Positions 51,311 to 60,833 are shown, numbered from the stretch's first letter. The stretch is DNA of 64,000 nt from Labilithrix sp. (GCA_019637195.1 JAHBWA010000012.1:42091-106090), one strand, 5' to 3'. Notes: generated by a model from the sequence alone, not told the origin. Translations and numbers: made by a program.

Positions 51311-52594
51311 ATGACTGCGGGCGGAGGCAGCAGTTCGGGGAGCGGACTCGTAGCACGGGTGCTCGCCGCCCGCCGCGCCACGATGCGGCTCGCGCAGCCG
51401 CTCGAGGTCGAGGACTGGGTCGTGCAGTCGATGCCCGACGCGAGCCCTGTAAAGTGGCACCTGGCGCACACGACGTGGTTCTTCGAGCGCTTCGTGCTCC
51501 GTCCGCTCGGCGTTCCACCGGTCGCGGAGGCCTACGACTACCTCTTCAATTCGTACTACGAGAGCGTCGGGTCGCGTCATCCGCGCGCACGCCGCGGGAT
51601 GCTCACCCGCCCGACGGCGGCCGAGATCGTCGACTACCGCAGCGCGGTGGACGGGCGGCTCGCCGACCTCGAGGGCTCGCCGCGGCTCGCCGAGATCGCC
51701 GAGGCGCTCGAGCTCGGCAAAAACCACGAGGAGCAGCACCAGGAGCTGCTCCTCACGGACGTGAAGCACCTCTTCGGCGCGAACCCGCTGTCGCCGGCGT
51801 ATCGCGCCGGCCTCGCGCCGGCGGCGCGCGGCGAGCCGCTCCCGCTCGCGTGGCATCGCTTCGGCGGCGGCCTCACGTCGATCGGGCACGGCGGCTCGTC
51901 GTTCGCGTTCGACAACGAGCGCCCGCGGCACGAGGTCTTCGTCGCCCCGTTCGAGCTCGCGTCGCGTCTCGTGACGTGCGGCGAGTACCTCGCGTTCATC
52001 GAGGACGGAGGCTACGCGCGGCCGGAGCTGTGGCTCTCCGACGGTTGGGCGTGGGTCAACGCGGAGAACCAGCGCGCGCCTGCGTATTGGGATCTCGACG
52101 CGCGGACCGTGTTCACGCTGGGCGGCAGGCGCGACCTCGTGCCGAGCGAGCCCGTGTGCCACGTCACGCTCTACGAAGCCGATGCTTATGCGCGCTGGGC
52201 GGGGGCAAGGCTGCCCCGCGAGGCAGAATGGGAGGTCGCGGCCGAGCGCAGCGGCGCAGGCGCGAAGGACGGGCCCCACGCCGCGACCGAGGGCGCCTTC
52301 GTGGAGGACGAGGCGTTTCACCCGCGAGCCGCGCGGCAGGGAGCGGGCGTCGTCCAGCTCTTCGGTGACGCCTGGGAGTGGACCGCCAGCGCCTACGCGC
52401 CGTACCCGGGCTTCGAGCCGCTCCCGGGCGCGTTCGGCGAGTACAACGGCAAATTCATGGTCAGCCAGATGGTCCTGCGCGGAGGCTCGTGCGCGACGCC
52501 GCGTGACCACGTGCGTGCGACTTATCGCAACTTCTTCCCGCCGAGCGCGGCATGGCAGTTCACCGGCATTCGCCTTGCGAAGGATATCGCATGA
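51311..52594 (+). CDS. egtB: Ergothioneine biosynthesis protein EgtB (sulfoxide synthase)
   Basis: 427 residues. DinB-like part with PVKWHLAHTTWFFE and the iron ligands in KNHEEQHQELLLTDVKHLF (His-x3-His-x-Glu). The C-terminal half is a formylglycine-sulfatase/FGE-type domain (RHEVFVAPFELASRLVTCGEYLAFI, YEADAYARWAGARLPREAEWE, LRGGSCATPRDHVR). It joins gamma-glutamylcysteine or cysteine to trimethylhistidine with oxygen. Start chosen at ATG 51311. It ends in an ATGA overlap with egtD. Confidence 0.94.
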   Translation: MTAGGGSSSGSGLVARVLAARRATMRLAQPLEVEDWVVQSMPDASPVKWHLAHTTWFFERFVLRPLGVPPVAEAYDYLFNSYYESVGSRHPRARRGMLTRPTAAEIVDYRSAVDGRLADLEGSPRLAEIAEALELGKNHEEQHQELLLTDVKHLFGANPLSPAYRAGLAPAARGEPLPLAWHRFGGGLTSIGHGGSSFAFDNERPRHEVFVAPFELASRLVTCGEYLAFIEDGGYARPELWLSDGWAWVNAENQRAPAYWDLDARTVFTLGGRRDLVPSEPVCHVTLYEADAYARWAGARLPREAEWEVAAERSGAGAKDGPHAATEGAFVEDEAFHPRAARQGAGVVQLFGDAWEWTASAYAPYPGFEPLPGAFGEYNGKFMVSQMVLRGGSCATPRDHVRATYRNFFPPSAAWQFTGIRLAKDIA

Positions 52595-53583
52595 CTCCGC
52601 TCGACGGCTCCAACGACAACGGCACCGCACGCGCTCCGCTCGAGCCTTCCGCAGGCTTTCGGGCCGACGCCGTCGCCGGGCTGCGCGCGACGCCGAAGCG
52701 ACTGTCGCCGAAGTACTTCTACGACACCGAGGGCTCGCGCCTCTTCGACGCGATCTGCGAGCTGCCCGAGTACTACGTGACGCGCACCGAGCGAGCGATC
52801 CTCGAGGCCGAGGCCGGCGCCATCGCCTCGAGGCTCTCGGCCGACGGGCCGTGCCGCGTCGTCGAGCCGGGCGCCGGGAGCGGGACCAAGACGCGCCTGC
52901 TCCTCCGCGCGCTCGGGCCGGAGCGCTGCGTCGAGTACGTGCCCGTCGACATCGCGGGCGAGCACCTCGAGCAGGCCGCGGCGCAGCTCCGCGCCGAGCT
53001 CCCGTGGCTGCGCGTGACGCCCTTCGCGGGCGACTTCAGCGTGGAGCTCCCGCTCCCCGACGCCGAGCCGCGCGTGCGCACCGTCGTCTACTTCCCCGGC
53101 TCGACCGTCGGCAACTTCGACCCCGCCGACGCCGAGCGGCTCCTCGCGCGCTTTCGTCGCGCAGCCGGAGCCAATGGCGTCGTGCTGCTAGGGGTCGACT
53201 TGAAGAAGGATCCGGCGAGGCTCCACGCCGCGTACAACGACGCGCGCGGCGTCACGGCGGCGTTCAACAAGAACGTCCTCCGCCGGATGAACGACGAGCT
53301 CGGCGCGGACTTCGATCTCGACGCCTTCCACCACTACGCGTTCTACGCGCCGGCCTCCGGGCGCATCGAGATGCACCTCGTCAGCGCGCGGCGGCAGAAG
53401 GTGCGCCTCGCGGGGGAGGACTTCACGTTCGAGGACGGCGAGTCGATCTGCACCGAGCGCTCGTACAAGTACGACCTGGCGTCGGCCGAGCGGCTCGGCC
53501 GCGCCGCGGGGCTCGCGCTCGCGGACTCGTGGCTGGACGCGGACCGGCGCTTCGCGGTCTTGCTCTTCCGCGCGCCGGCGTGA
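52591..53583 (+). CDS. egtD: L-histidine N-alpha-methyltransferase EgtD
   Basis: 330 residues of the EgtD family (SAM-dependent). Start FRADAVAGLRATPKRLSPKYFYDTEGS; SAM motif CRVVEPGAGSGTKTRLLLRAL; later YFPGSTVGNFDPADAERLL and LLGVDLKKDPARLHAAYND, all family hallmarks. It trimethylates histidine to hercynine, the first step of ergothioneine synthesis. Overlaps egtB by ATGA and gluQ by GTGA. Other ergothioneine genes (egtA, egtC, egtE) are not in this window. Confidence 0.95.
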   Translation: MTPLDGSNDNGTARAPLEPSAGFRADAVAGLRATPKRLSPKYFYDTEGSRLFDAICELPEYYVTRTERAILEAEAGAIASRLSADGPCRVVEPGAGSGTKTRLLLRALGPERCVEYVPVDIAGEHLEQAAAQLRAELPWLRVTPFAGDFSVELPLPDAEPRVRTVVYFPGSTVGNFDPADAERLLARFRRAAGANGVVLLGVDLKKDPARLHAAYNDARGVTAAFNKNVLRRMNDELGADFDLDAFHHYAFYAPASGRIEMHLVSARRQKVRLAGEDFTFEDGESICTERSYKYDLASAERLGRAAGLALADSWLDADRRFAVLLFRAPA

Positions 53584-54554
53584 GCGCGGGCGTGACGATC
53601 ACGACGCGGTTCGCGCCGTCGCCGACCGGCGATCTGCACCTCGGCGGAGCGTGGACCGCGCTCGCGTCGTGGGCGCTGGCGCGGAGCGCGGGCGGCCGGA
53701 CGATCCTGCGCGTCGAGGACATCGACACGCCGCGCGTGATCGCCGGATCGTCCGCGCGGATCGTCGCCGATCTCGCCTGGCTCGGCCTCGACTGGGACGA
53801 GGGGCCGATCGCACAGTCCTCGCGTACGGCCGTCTACGAGGCGGCGCTCGCGCGCCTCGAGGCCGCGGGCCTGACCTATCCGTGCGATTGCTCGCGCGCC
53901 GAGATCGCGCGCGCCGCGAGCGCTCCGCACGCAGGCGAGGAGAGCGGCGAGACGATCTACCCGGGAACCTGCCGGGACGCGCCGCGCGGGCGTGACTTCA
54001 AGCGGCTGCCGGCGATACGCCTGCGCGTGCCTGAGGAGGCGCGCGTCGCGTTCGAGGACGCGGTGCGCGGCGCGGTCGAGGAGGACGTGGCGCGCGCGGT
54101 CGGCGACTTCGTCCTCCGCCGCGGGGACGGCGTCTTCGCCTACCAGCTCGTCGTCGCGATCGACGACGCCGAGATGGGCGTGAGCCACGTCGTCCGCGCC
54201 GACGATCTGCTCGGCTCCACGGCGCGGCAGCTGCTCTTGATGCGCCTGCTCGGTCACCCGACGGCGCCCGCGTACGCGCACGTGCCGCTGGTCGTCGCGC
54301 CGGACGGCTCCCGCCTCGCCAAGCGGACCCCGGGCGCGACCACGCGCGAGCTCGCCGCCGCGGGCGTCGCTCCGGAGGAGGTCGTCGGCGCGCTCGCGCG
54401 CGGTCTCGGCCTCGTGGCGGACGGCTCGGGGCCGCTCACGGCGCGCGACGTCGCGGCCCGGCTGCGCCCTCCGAGCGAATGGCGGAAGACGCCTTGGGCG
54501 ATGCCGAGCGCGTGGGCGAACCTCGCGGTCGATCAGTGCCGCAGCGCGAAGTAG
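53580..54554 (+). CDS. gluQ: Glutamyl-Q tRNA(Asp) synthetase
   Basis: 324 residues, a GltX fragment without anticodon-binding domain. HIGH-like TRFAPSPTGDLHLGGAWTAL, zinc site YPCDCSRAEIARAA and IYPGTCRD, KMSKS-like SRLAKRTPGATTREL. It charges queuosine in tRNA(Asp) with Glu. It starts at a GTG in the egtD stop. The C-terminus ends 22 bp into the tail of the convergent kinase gene. A tRNA-modification gene in the ergothioneine operon is worth noting. Confidence 0.92.
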   Translation: MSAGVTITTRFAPSPTGDLHLGGAWTALASWALARSAGGRTILRVEDIDTPRVIAGSSARIVADLAWLGLDWDEGPIAQSSRTAVYEAALARLEAAGLTYPCDCSRAEIARAASAPHAGEESGETIYPGTCRDAPRGRDFKRLPAIRLRVPEEARVAFEDAVRGAVEEDVARAVGDFVLRRGDGVFAYQLVVAIDDAEMGVSHVVRADDLLGSTARQLLLMRLLGHPTAPAYAHVPLVVAPDGSRLAKRTPGATTRELAAAGVAPEEVVGALARGLGLVADGSGPLTARDVAARLRPPSEWRKTPWAMPSAWANLAVDQCRSAK

Positions 54555-55738
54555 ACGCCGACCGCGATGCTCGCGAGACCGACCAGCACCCAGACGGCGA
54601 TCCACGCGCGCGTGCTCGACGCCTCCGCCGGTGGAGGCCGCGACAGATGGCTGGCCGCCGTTCCCTTGCTCGACGGCGGTGGCCGCGAGGGCTTCGCGCT
54701 GATGCGCGGCGGCGGAGTGGACGCGACCAGCGGGCGGTCGTTGATGAGGGTCGGGCCCGTCACGTCGACCGGCCCGTCGCCGACGACGGCGGCGGGGATC
54801 GTCGTCGCGAACGCGTCGGTCCCCGGCGGCGCCGCCGAGAACGACTCGGGCGTCAGCGAGGCGACGTCGTCCGGGGCCGCTCGCGCGTGCTTGATCGCGG
54901 CGGCGAACGCGCTCGCCGAGGGATAGCGCGCGTCGCGCTCGCGCGCGAGAGCGCCGAGGACGACCGCCTCGAGCGCGGGCGTCACGCGGCCTGCCGCGTC
55001 CGGTCGCTTGCTCGGCGGCTCGAGATCGCTCGTGAGGTGAGCCGTGAGGACGCTGAGCGGCGTCGCCCCGGTGAACGGAGGCGCGCCCGTCAGCATCTCG
55101 TAGAGGATCACGCCGGCGGCGTAGACGTCGCAGCGAGCGTCGAGCTCGTCGCCGCGCGCCTGCTCGGGAGACATGTACTCGGGGGTGCCGAACACCATGT
55201 TGTGCGTCGTGAGGTTCGTCGTCCCGAGGCCGGAGCCGGTGATGATCTTCGACATGCCGAAGTCGACGACCACCGCCTTCGCGCCGCGCTCGAGCAGGAC
55301 GTTCGCCGGCTTGAGATCGCGGTGGATCACGCCCTGGCCGTGCGCCGACGAGAGCGCCTCGAGCACCTGGAGCAGGATCTCCAGCGCGCGCGCGACGTCG
55401 ATCGGCCCCTTCTCGAGGACGGCGGCGAGCGACTCTCCGGTGATCTTCGGGAGCGCGATGTAGAGCAGGCTCGTGCCGGGCTCCTCTCCCGGCACCTCCC
55501 CGAAATCGAGGATGGGGCAGACGTGCTCGCCCTCGAGGCGCCGGAGGATCGCCGCCTCGCGCTGGAAGCGCCCGCGGATCTGTTTGTCACCGGCGAGCGC
55601 GTCGTGCATCACCTTGAGCGCGACGGGGGCCTTGTCGGTCGTCCGGATCGCGTCGTGCACGACCCCGGTGCCGCCCTCGCCGAGGACGCCCAGGACCTCG
55701 TACTTGTCGGCGACGATCCGCTTCACGGGCGCGTCCAC
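54533..55738 (-). CDS. Ser/Thr protein kinase with C-terminal membrane helix
   Basis: 401 residues. Kinase domain (10-270): Gly loop LGEGGTGVVHDA, Lys in VALKVM, HRDLKPANVLL, DFGMSK, activation end FGTPEYMSPEQ, and DVYAAGVILYEMLTG. Pro/Ser/Ala-rich juxtamembrane linker (to ~375) and a membrane helix AWIAVWVLVGLASIAVGVYFAL with RH at the end. It is a single-pass membrane PknB-type kinase whose outer part is almost absent. Convergent with gluQ (22-bp overlap). Confidence 0.95.
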   Translation of the reverse strand: MDAPVKRIVADKYEVLGVLGEGGTGVVHDAIRTTDKAPVALKVMHDALAGDKQIRGRFQREAAILRRLEGEHVCPILDFGEVPGEEPGTSLLYIALPKITGESLAAVLEKGPIDVARALEILLQVLEALSSAHGQGVIHRDLKPANVLLERGAKAVVVDFGMSKIITGSGLGTTNLTTHNMVFGTPEYMSPEQARGDELDARCDVYAAGVILYEMLTGAPPFTGATPLSVLTAHLTSDLEPPSKRPDAAGRVTPALEAVVLGALARERDARYPSASAFAAAIKHARAAPDDVASLTPESFSAAPPGTDAFATTIPAAVVGDGPVDVTGPTLINDRPLVASTPPPRISAKPSRPPPSSKGTAASHLSRPPPAEASSTRAWIAVWVLVGLASIAVGVYFALRH

Positions 55739-55878
55739 GGGCCCATCTTATCGCGAGCGGCGCGGACGGGGCGCGCTCTTCTTCCGCGGGCTCCGCGAAG
55801 GTCCTCGCGGGCTCGTCGATCGTCTCCGCGCGCGCGCGGAGGAGCCGCTCGTCCGGCGGGCGCGAGCCGCGGACGCTC

Positions 55879-56790
55879 TCACCGGACGCCGCAGGCGGCG
55901 CGGATCTTCGGTGAGACGGTGCGGGCGTCGAGCCGCACGTCGCCGCCGGTGTTCGTCCGCCACGCCGAGCACGCCCCCGCAGCGAGGCCTCCGGCCTCGA
56001 GCGCGACGTACGCCTCGAGCAGCGCGCGGTGGATCGTGGCGAGCTGCGGGCGCGTGAGCTCGCCCGAGCCGAGCAGGCGGTTGCCCTTGGCGACCGCGTC
56101 GACGTAGCGCCCGGCGCGGACGTCGGCGAGGAGCGGCGGGATGTCGGCCTCGGCACGGCGCTGCGCCTCGTACGCCTGCCCGCTGCCCTCGGTCCGGGTG
56201 CGCTCGGCGGCGGCGCGCGCGGCCTTCTTGCCCTCCTCGGTGAGCGAGAGGTCGATCAGCGGAACGAGGATGACGTCTCCGCGGAGGAGCTTCTGCTTGC
56301 CGTCGCGTCCGTTGTAGACGTCGAGCTCCCACGCCTTGTTGGCGTCGCCGAGATAGCGCTGCGCGAGCACCGTCATGGTCTCGTGCTCCGCGGCGATGTG
56401 CGCGACCACCGCCGGGATCTCCACCTCCTGGTTCACGACCGGCGGCACCCAGGCCACCGCGCCGTTCGCGCGCGCGAGCGTGTCGGCGCGCCGAGGATCG
56501 CCGAGGAACTCCCGGGCGAGCCCGAACCACGTCTCGCCCTGCTTCACGCGGTGGTGCGCGGGCGCGGGGATCTCGAGCGGCTGCCCGGTGACGATCGCGC
56601 TCCCGCCGTGAGCGTCGAGCGCGTTCGCGCCGGCGATCGCCGCCTCGAAGCGCGGTGAGCCGTAGAAGCGGATCGCGATCTGGGCGAGCGTCTCGCCCTG
56701 CGAGACCACGTGACCGAACGCGCCGGCGTCGGACGCCGCGAGGAGCAGCGCGGCCGCGAGCCCGCCCAAGGCGAACGATCGTAGCTTCAT
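55879..56790 (-). CDS. Triple-LysM periplasmic protein
   Basis: 303 residues. Signal peptide (GGLAAALLLAASDAGA). Three LysM modules: HVVSQGETLAQIAIRFYGSP, HRVKQGETWFGLAREFLGDP and HIAAEHETMTVLAQRYLGD. A helical C-terminal part (about 205-303) follows with one Cys pair (AACSAW..., IRAACGV). LysM binds peptidoglycan. It is translated with the kinase gene in front of it (ATGA), a hint that the kinase senses or controls cell-wall state. AAAGGA ribosome binding site before the ATG. Confidence 0.9.
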   Translation of the reverse strand: MKLRSFALGGLAAALLLAASDAGAFGHVVSQGETLAQIAIRFYGSPRFEAAIAGANALDAHGGSAIVTGQPLEIPAPAHHRVKQGETWFGLAREFLGDPRRADTLARANGAVAWVPPVVNQEVEIPAVVAHIAAEHETMTVLAQRYLGDANKAWELDVYNGRDGKQKLLRGDVILVPLIDLSLTEEGKKAARAAAERTRTEGSGQAYEAQRRAEADIPPLLADVRAGRYVDAVAKGNRLLGSGELTRPQLATIHRALLEAYVALEAGGLAAGACSAWRTNTGGDVRLDARTVSPKIRAACGVR

Positions 56791-58262
56791 GGTGCGTCCT
56801 TTCCTGCGTCCTCGGGGGAGACGTTCATCGTCACGTCGAGCGTCACGATCTCGCCCGCGACGATGTCGACCTCCCGCTCGACCGACGACGGGGCGTCGGG
56901 GTGCGAGAGCGTGACGAAGTGCTTGCCCGCGCCGAGCGGGATCGCGCGGGCGAACGGCGTGGTCTCGACGAGCTGTCCGTCGACCCGGACGTGCGCCCAC
57001 GGCGTCGCCACGACGCGGAGCCCGCCTGCGTGCTCGGGGGTGAGCTCGAGCGCGCGCGATCCGGCGGAGCGCGCGTCGCGCGCCCGGCCGCCGCGGCTCT
57101 CGTTGGCGACGACTCCCGCGGTGAAGAGCGCCGCGACGACGGTGAAGCCGAGCAGCGCGCGGCCGAGCCCGATCGGGCGTCGCGGCGTGAAGCGCGGGCT
57201 GCTCGCCGGGCGCGCCGGCGAGCGCCCGATCGGGCGCGAGGCGTGATCGCCGCGCGCCTCCTTCACCAGGTCCTTCGGACCGAAGCCGCAGTCGACGAGG
57301 GCCTGGCGGAGGAGCGCCGCCGGATCCTCGCGCGTCTCCGCCCGGAGGGCGGCCTCGAGCCGCTCCTTCACGACGCCGGCGGAGGGGTAGCGATCGTTCG
57401 GAGACTTCTCGAGCAGGCGCATCACGATCCGCTCGACCGCGCGCGGGCAGTGCGGAGCGCGCTCGCGCAGCGGCGCCGGAGCGTCGCGCCGGATCCGTTG
57501 CGCGGCGCTCCGCTTGGAGGCGTCGGCGCCGGGGGTCTCGAACGGACGCGAGCCGCTCAGCATCTGGTAGAGGACGACCCCGAGCGAGAAGAGATCGCTC
57601 CGGCCGTCGACGAAGTCACCGAGGATCTGCTCCGGCGACATGTACGCGGGCGTCCCGAAGGCGTCCTTGAGCTGCTCCGGAGCCATGCGTCCCGAGGCGG
57701 TGATGCCCTCGGTGCCGAGCGTGTCGCTCATGCTCGCGGTTCGCGGCCGCTGCGCGATCCCGAAGTCGATCACCTTGACGTGACCGGTCCGCGACAGGAG
57801 CACGTTGCTCGGCTTGACGTCGCGGTGGACGACGCCGCGCTCGTGGACGTGCTCGAGCGCGGAGCAGACGCCGCAGGCGATCGCGAGCGCCGCCGGGACG
57901 CCGAGCTTCGGGCGCGCGGCCTTGTCGCGCGCGCGGCGTGACGTGCTCTCTGCCGTCGTCGCGGCGAGCACGTCCTCGAGCGAGGGGCCGTCGACCCACT
58001 CGAGCACGACGTACGGGCGCCCCGAGGGCGTGCGGCTCGCCTCGAGGAGCAGGACGACGTTCGGGTGCGCGAGGTCGGCGAGGATCTTCGACTCGCGATC
58101 GAGCTGCTCGCCGAAAGACGAGGTCGGCGCGATCTGCGTGCTCAGCGTCTTCAGCGCGACGACGCGGCCGAGCGGCTCCTGGACGGCCTTGAAGATCGTC
58201 GAGAGCGCGCCGTCGCCGATCGTGCCAGTCACGCGGTAGCCGCCGAAGCGGAGCTCGCTCAT
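56787..58262 (-). CDS. Ser/Thr kinase with PEGA-like C-terminus
   Basis: 491 residues. Gly loop GTIGDGALSTIFKA (the third Gly is replaced), Lys in VALKTL, HRDVKPSNVLL, DFGIAQ. Between DFG and the P+1 loop there is a ~30-residue insertion (TASMSDTLGTEGITASG) and the sequence RMAPEQLKDAFG before AYMSPEQ, which looks like a partial duplication of the MxPEQ motif. A membrane helix (LGRALLGFTVVAALFTAGVV near 360-380) leads to a PEGA-like domain (GGLRVVATPWAHVRVDGQL, GAGKHFVTLSHPD). ATGA overlap with the LysM gene. Confidence 0.92.
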   Translation of the reverse strand: MSELRFGGYRVTGTIGDGALSTIFKAVQEPLGRVVALKTLSTQIAPTSSFGEQLDRESKILADLAHPNVVLLLEASRTPSGRPYVVLEWVDGPSLEDVLAATTAESTSRRARDKAARPKLGVPAALAIACGVCSALEHVHERGVVHRDVKPSNVLLSRTGHVKVIDFGIAQRPRTASMSDTLGTEGITASGRMAPEQLKDAFGTPAYMSPEQILGDFVDGRSDLFSLGVVLYQMLSGSRPFETPGADASKRSAAQRIRRDAPAPLRERAPHCPRAVERIVMRLLEKSPNDRYPSAGVVKERLEAALRAETREDPAALLRQALVDCGFGPKDLVKEARGDHASRPIGRSPARPASSPRFTPRRPIGLGRALLGFTVVAALFTAGVVANESRGGRARDARSAGSRALELTPEHAGGLRVVATPWAHVRVDGQLVETTPFARAIPLGAGKHFVTLSHPDAPSSVEREVDIVAGEIVTLDVTMNVSPEDAGKDAP

Positions 58263-58310
58263 GGCCGGACCACCCTCCGGCGCTCGCCTCGCGCTTCGCC
58301 CACCACGCGG

Positions 58311-59870
58311 CTACTTCGTGAAGAGCGAGGTGCCCGTCATGGCCGCGGGGATCGGCAGCCCCATGAGCTCGAGCATCGTCGGGGCGACGTCGCAGATCCT
58401 CCCGCTCGGGCGGATCTTGGCGTCGCGGTTCGCGTCGTCGACGTAGACGAGCGGGACGGGGAAGAGCGTGTGCGCCGTGTGGGGCTTGCCGGTCTCCGGA
58501 TCGATCATCAGCTCGCAGTTGCCGTGGTCGGCCGTGATGAAGAGCGCGCCGCCCTTCGCCCGGACGGCGTCTGCGATGCGACCGATGCCGGCGTCGACGG
58601 CCTCGACCGCCGTGACCGCGGCGTCGAGGACGCCCGTGTGTCCGACCATGTCGGGGTTCGCGAAGTTCACGACGATGAAGTCGAAGGATCCTCCTTCGAC
58701 GGCGGCGACCACGGCGTCTGCGACGCCGGCGGCGGCCATCTCGGGCTTCTCGTCGTAGGTGGCCACGTCCTTCGGCGACGGGATCATCCGGCGCTCCTCG
58801 CCCTCGAACGCCTCCTCGCGGCCGCCGTTGAAGAAGTAGGTCACGTGCGCGTATTTCTCGGTCTCGGCGCAGCGAAACTGCTTGAGGCCGGCGCGGGCGA
58901 TCACCTCCGGGAAGATGTCCGGGTAGGTCTCCTTGGGGAACGCGATCGGCAGCGCGAGCTTCGAGTCGTACGTGGTCATGCACGCGTAGGCGGCGAACGG
59001 CGGCTTCGCGTCCCGCGTGAACTCGGTGAAGCCCTCCGTGGCGAGCGCGCGCGTCAGCTCACGCGCGCGGTCGGGGCGGAAGTTGAAGTGGAGCGCCGCG
59101 TCCTTCCCCGCGTCGGCGCCGGCGTAGTCGGCGACCACGAACGGCTCGACGAACTCGTCGGTCTTGCCCGCGGCGATGCTCTCCTCCACGCCGGCGACGG
59201 CGTCGGCGCGGCGAGGCGCGTCCGCGCTCACGATCGCGCGGTAGGCCTTCTCGACGCGCTCCCAGCGGTTGTCGCGGTCCATCGCCCAGTAGCGCCCGCT
59301 GACGGTGCCGATCACGCCCTTTCCGGCGAGCTTCTCGGCGAGGCGCGCGAGGTACTTGGGGGCCGTCCCCGGCATCACGTCGCGACCGTCGAGGAACGCG
59401 TGGACGACGACCGGGACGCCGGCCGCGTGCGCCGTGTCGATGAGGGCGAAGAGCTGGTCGATGTGGCTGTGCACGCCGCCGTCGGACACCAAACCGAGGA
59501 GGTGGAGCCGCCCGCCCGCGGATTTCGCGCGCCCGAGCACGTCCTGGATGACCGGGTTCGTTCCGAGCGAGCCGTCCGCGACGGCGGAGTCGATGCGCAT
59601 GATGTCCATCAGCGCGATGCGGCCGGCGCCGAAGTTGAGGTGGCCGACCTCGCTGTTGCCCATCTGGCCGGGCGGCAGTCCGACGTCGGGGCCGCTCGTC
59701 CCGATCAGCCCGTGAGGGTAGCGCGCCTGGAGGGCGTCGAGCGCGGGGGTCTTCGCGAGGCGGACGGCGTTGGCGTCGACCTCGGAGCGCTCGCCCAGGC
59801 CGTCGAGGATCATCAGCACCACGGGGCGGGGACGTTCGCGGGTAGCCATGGGGCCGAGACGATAGCGCAT
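58311..59870 (-). CDS. gpmI: 2,3-bisphosphoglycerate-independent phosphoglycerate mutase
   Basis: 519 residues. Start ...RPRPVVLMILDGLGERSEV (metal Asp), Ser in MGNSEVGHLNFGAGRI (catalytic), later HSHIDQLFALID, and the metal-binding ITADHGNCELM. It interconverts 3- and 2-phosphoglycerate (Mn-dependent). The ATG at 59870 has GAGGGA before it; an internal ATG at 59849 without a site is an alternative. Divergent from the RNase H gene with only 31 bp between starts, so the two promoters overlap. Confidence 0.94.
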   Translation of the reverse strand: MRYRLGPMATRERPRPVVLMILDGLGERSEVDANAVRLAKTPALDALQARYPHGLIGTSGPDVGLPPGQMGNSEVGHLNFGAGRIALMDIMRIDSAVADGSLGTNPVIQDVLGRAKSAGGRLHLLGLVSDGGVHSHIDQLFALIDTAHAAGVPVVVHAFLDGRDVMPGTAPKYLARLAEKLAGKGVIGTVSGRYWAMDRDNRWERVEKAYRAIVSADAPRRADAVAGVEESIAAGKTDEFVEPFVVADYAGADAGKDAALHFNFRPDRARELTRALATEGFTEFTRDAKPPFAAYACMTTYDSKLALPIAFPKETYPDIFPEVIARAGLKQFRCAETEKYAHVTYFFNGGREEAFEGEERRMIPSPKDVATYDEKPEMAAAGVADAVVAAVEGGSFDFIVVNFANPDMVGHTGVLDAAVTAVEAVDAGIGRIADAVRAKGGALFITADHGNCELMIDPETGKPHTAHTLFPVPLVYVDDANRDAKIRPSGRICDVAPTMLELMGLPIPAAMTGTSLFTK

Positions 59871-59901
59871 CGGCGTCCCTCGCTGCGACACGGGATGAGC
59901 G

Positions 59902-60690
59902 GTGAACATCGTGCCGCTGCGGCTTGAGGCGCGCGCGGCGATCGCCTACGAGTCGGTCGTGCCCTGGATCCGAGCCGTCCTGCGTGGACAGAAGGTCCTC
60001 GCTCGCGTGAAGCCCGACGGCTCGTTCGACGCCGATGGCGGACGCGTCGAGATTCGCTACAAGGCGAGCGATCCGCGCGCCTACCGGGCGGCGGAGCGGA
60101 ACCTCGAGCGCATCCCCGGCGAAGAGCTCATCGCGGACGGCGAAGTCGTCGCCGGCGCGGAGGTCGCGAAGGCGTCGCCCAAGGAGAAGGAAGAGCGCGG
60201 CAACGCGCGCAAGGCGGACGCCGCCGCCAAGGCGCTGGCGCCTGGCGCGGTGCCGAAGGACGCGTGGACGGTCTACGCGGACGGCGCGTGCTCGGGCAAC
60301 CCGGGGCCTGCCGGTCTCGGGATCGTCCTCATCGCCCCCGACGGCAAGACGCGGCTCGAGGGCTACGAGTACCTCGGCACCGCCACGAACAACATCGCGG
60401 AGCTCACGGCGATCCTCCGCGCGGCCGAGATCGTCCCGCGCGGCGCGCCGTTCGTCGTGCACACCGACAGCCAGTATTCGATCGGCGTCCTGACCAAGGG
60501 CTGGAAGGCGAAGGCCAACCAGGAGCTGATCGCGAACGTGAAGAGCGCCCTGGCGGGCCGCAGCGGCTGGCGCCTGGTCTACGTGCCCGGGCACGCCGGC
60601 GTTCCGCTCAACGAGCGCGCCGACGAGCTCGCGCGGGAGGCGGTCTCGCGGCGCGCCTCGCGCCTGCCGACGGCGGACGTCGCGGATTGA
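59902..60690 (+). CDS. RNase HI-domain protein with N-terminal extension
   Basis: 262 residues. Residues 1-120 are an N-terminal extension rich in Ala/Lys/Glu (linker KASPKEKEERGNARKADAAAKA), then RNase HI: WTVYADGACSGNPGPAG (first Asp), NNIAELTAIL (Glu), HTDSQYSIGVL (Asp), VPGHAGVPLNERADELA (His/Asp). The four metal ligands are all present, so it should cleave RNA in RNA-DNA hybrids. The extension has a helix-strand pattern with unknown role. Starts at GTG 59902. Confidence 0.9.
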   Translation: MNIVPLRLEARAAIAYESVVPWIRAVLRGQKVLARVKPDGSFDADGGRVEIRYKASDPRAYRAAERNLERIPGEELIADGEVVAGAEVAKASPKEKEERGNARKADAAAKALAPGAVPKDAWTVYADGACSGNPGPAGLGIVLIAPDGKTRLEGYEYLGTATNNIAELTAILRAAEIVPRGAPFVVHTDSQYSIGVLTKGWKAKANQELIANVKSALAGRSGWRLVYVPGHAGVPLNERADELAREAVSRRASRLPTADVAD

Positions 60691-60801
60691 GCTCGCGGGC
60701 GCTCCCCGCAGGGTGCGGGCGCGTCGCGCCTCCCGCTCCGCGTGGAAGACGAACGGCTCCTCCCTCGTCTCGGTCGGTCGGCGGACGCGCCGACGGAGCT
60801 C

Positions 60802-60833
60802 GTGGGCGCTCCCCGTCGCGCCGGGGCGCCCAC
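60802..60833 (+). terminator. GC hairpin after the RNase H gene
   Basis: GTGGGCGCTCCCC (60802-60814) pairs with GGGGCGCCCAC (60823-60833), with one bulged T, in the 202-bp gap before the acetyltransferase gene. No T-tract. Could be a transcription end for the RNase H gene. Confidence 0.4.
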
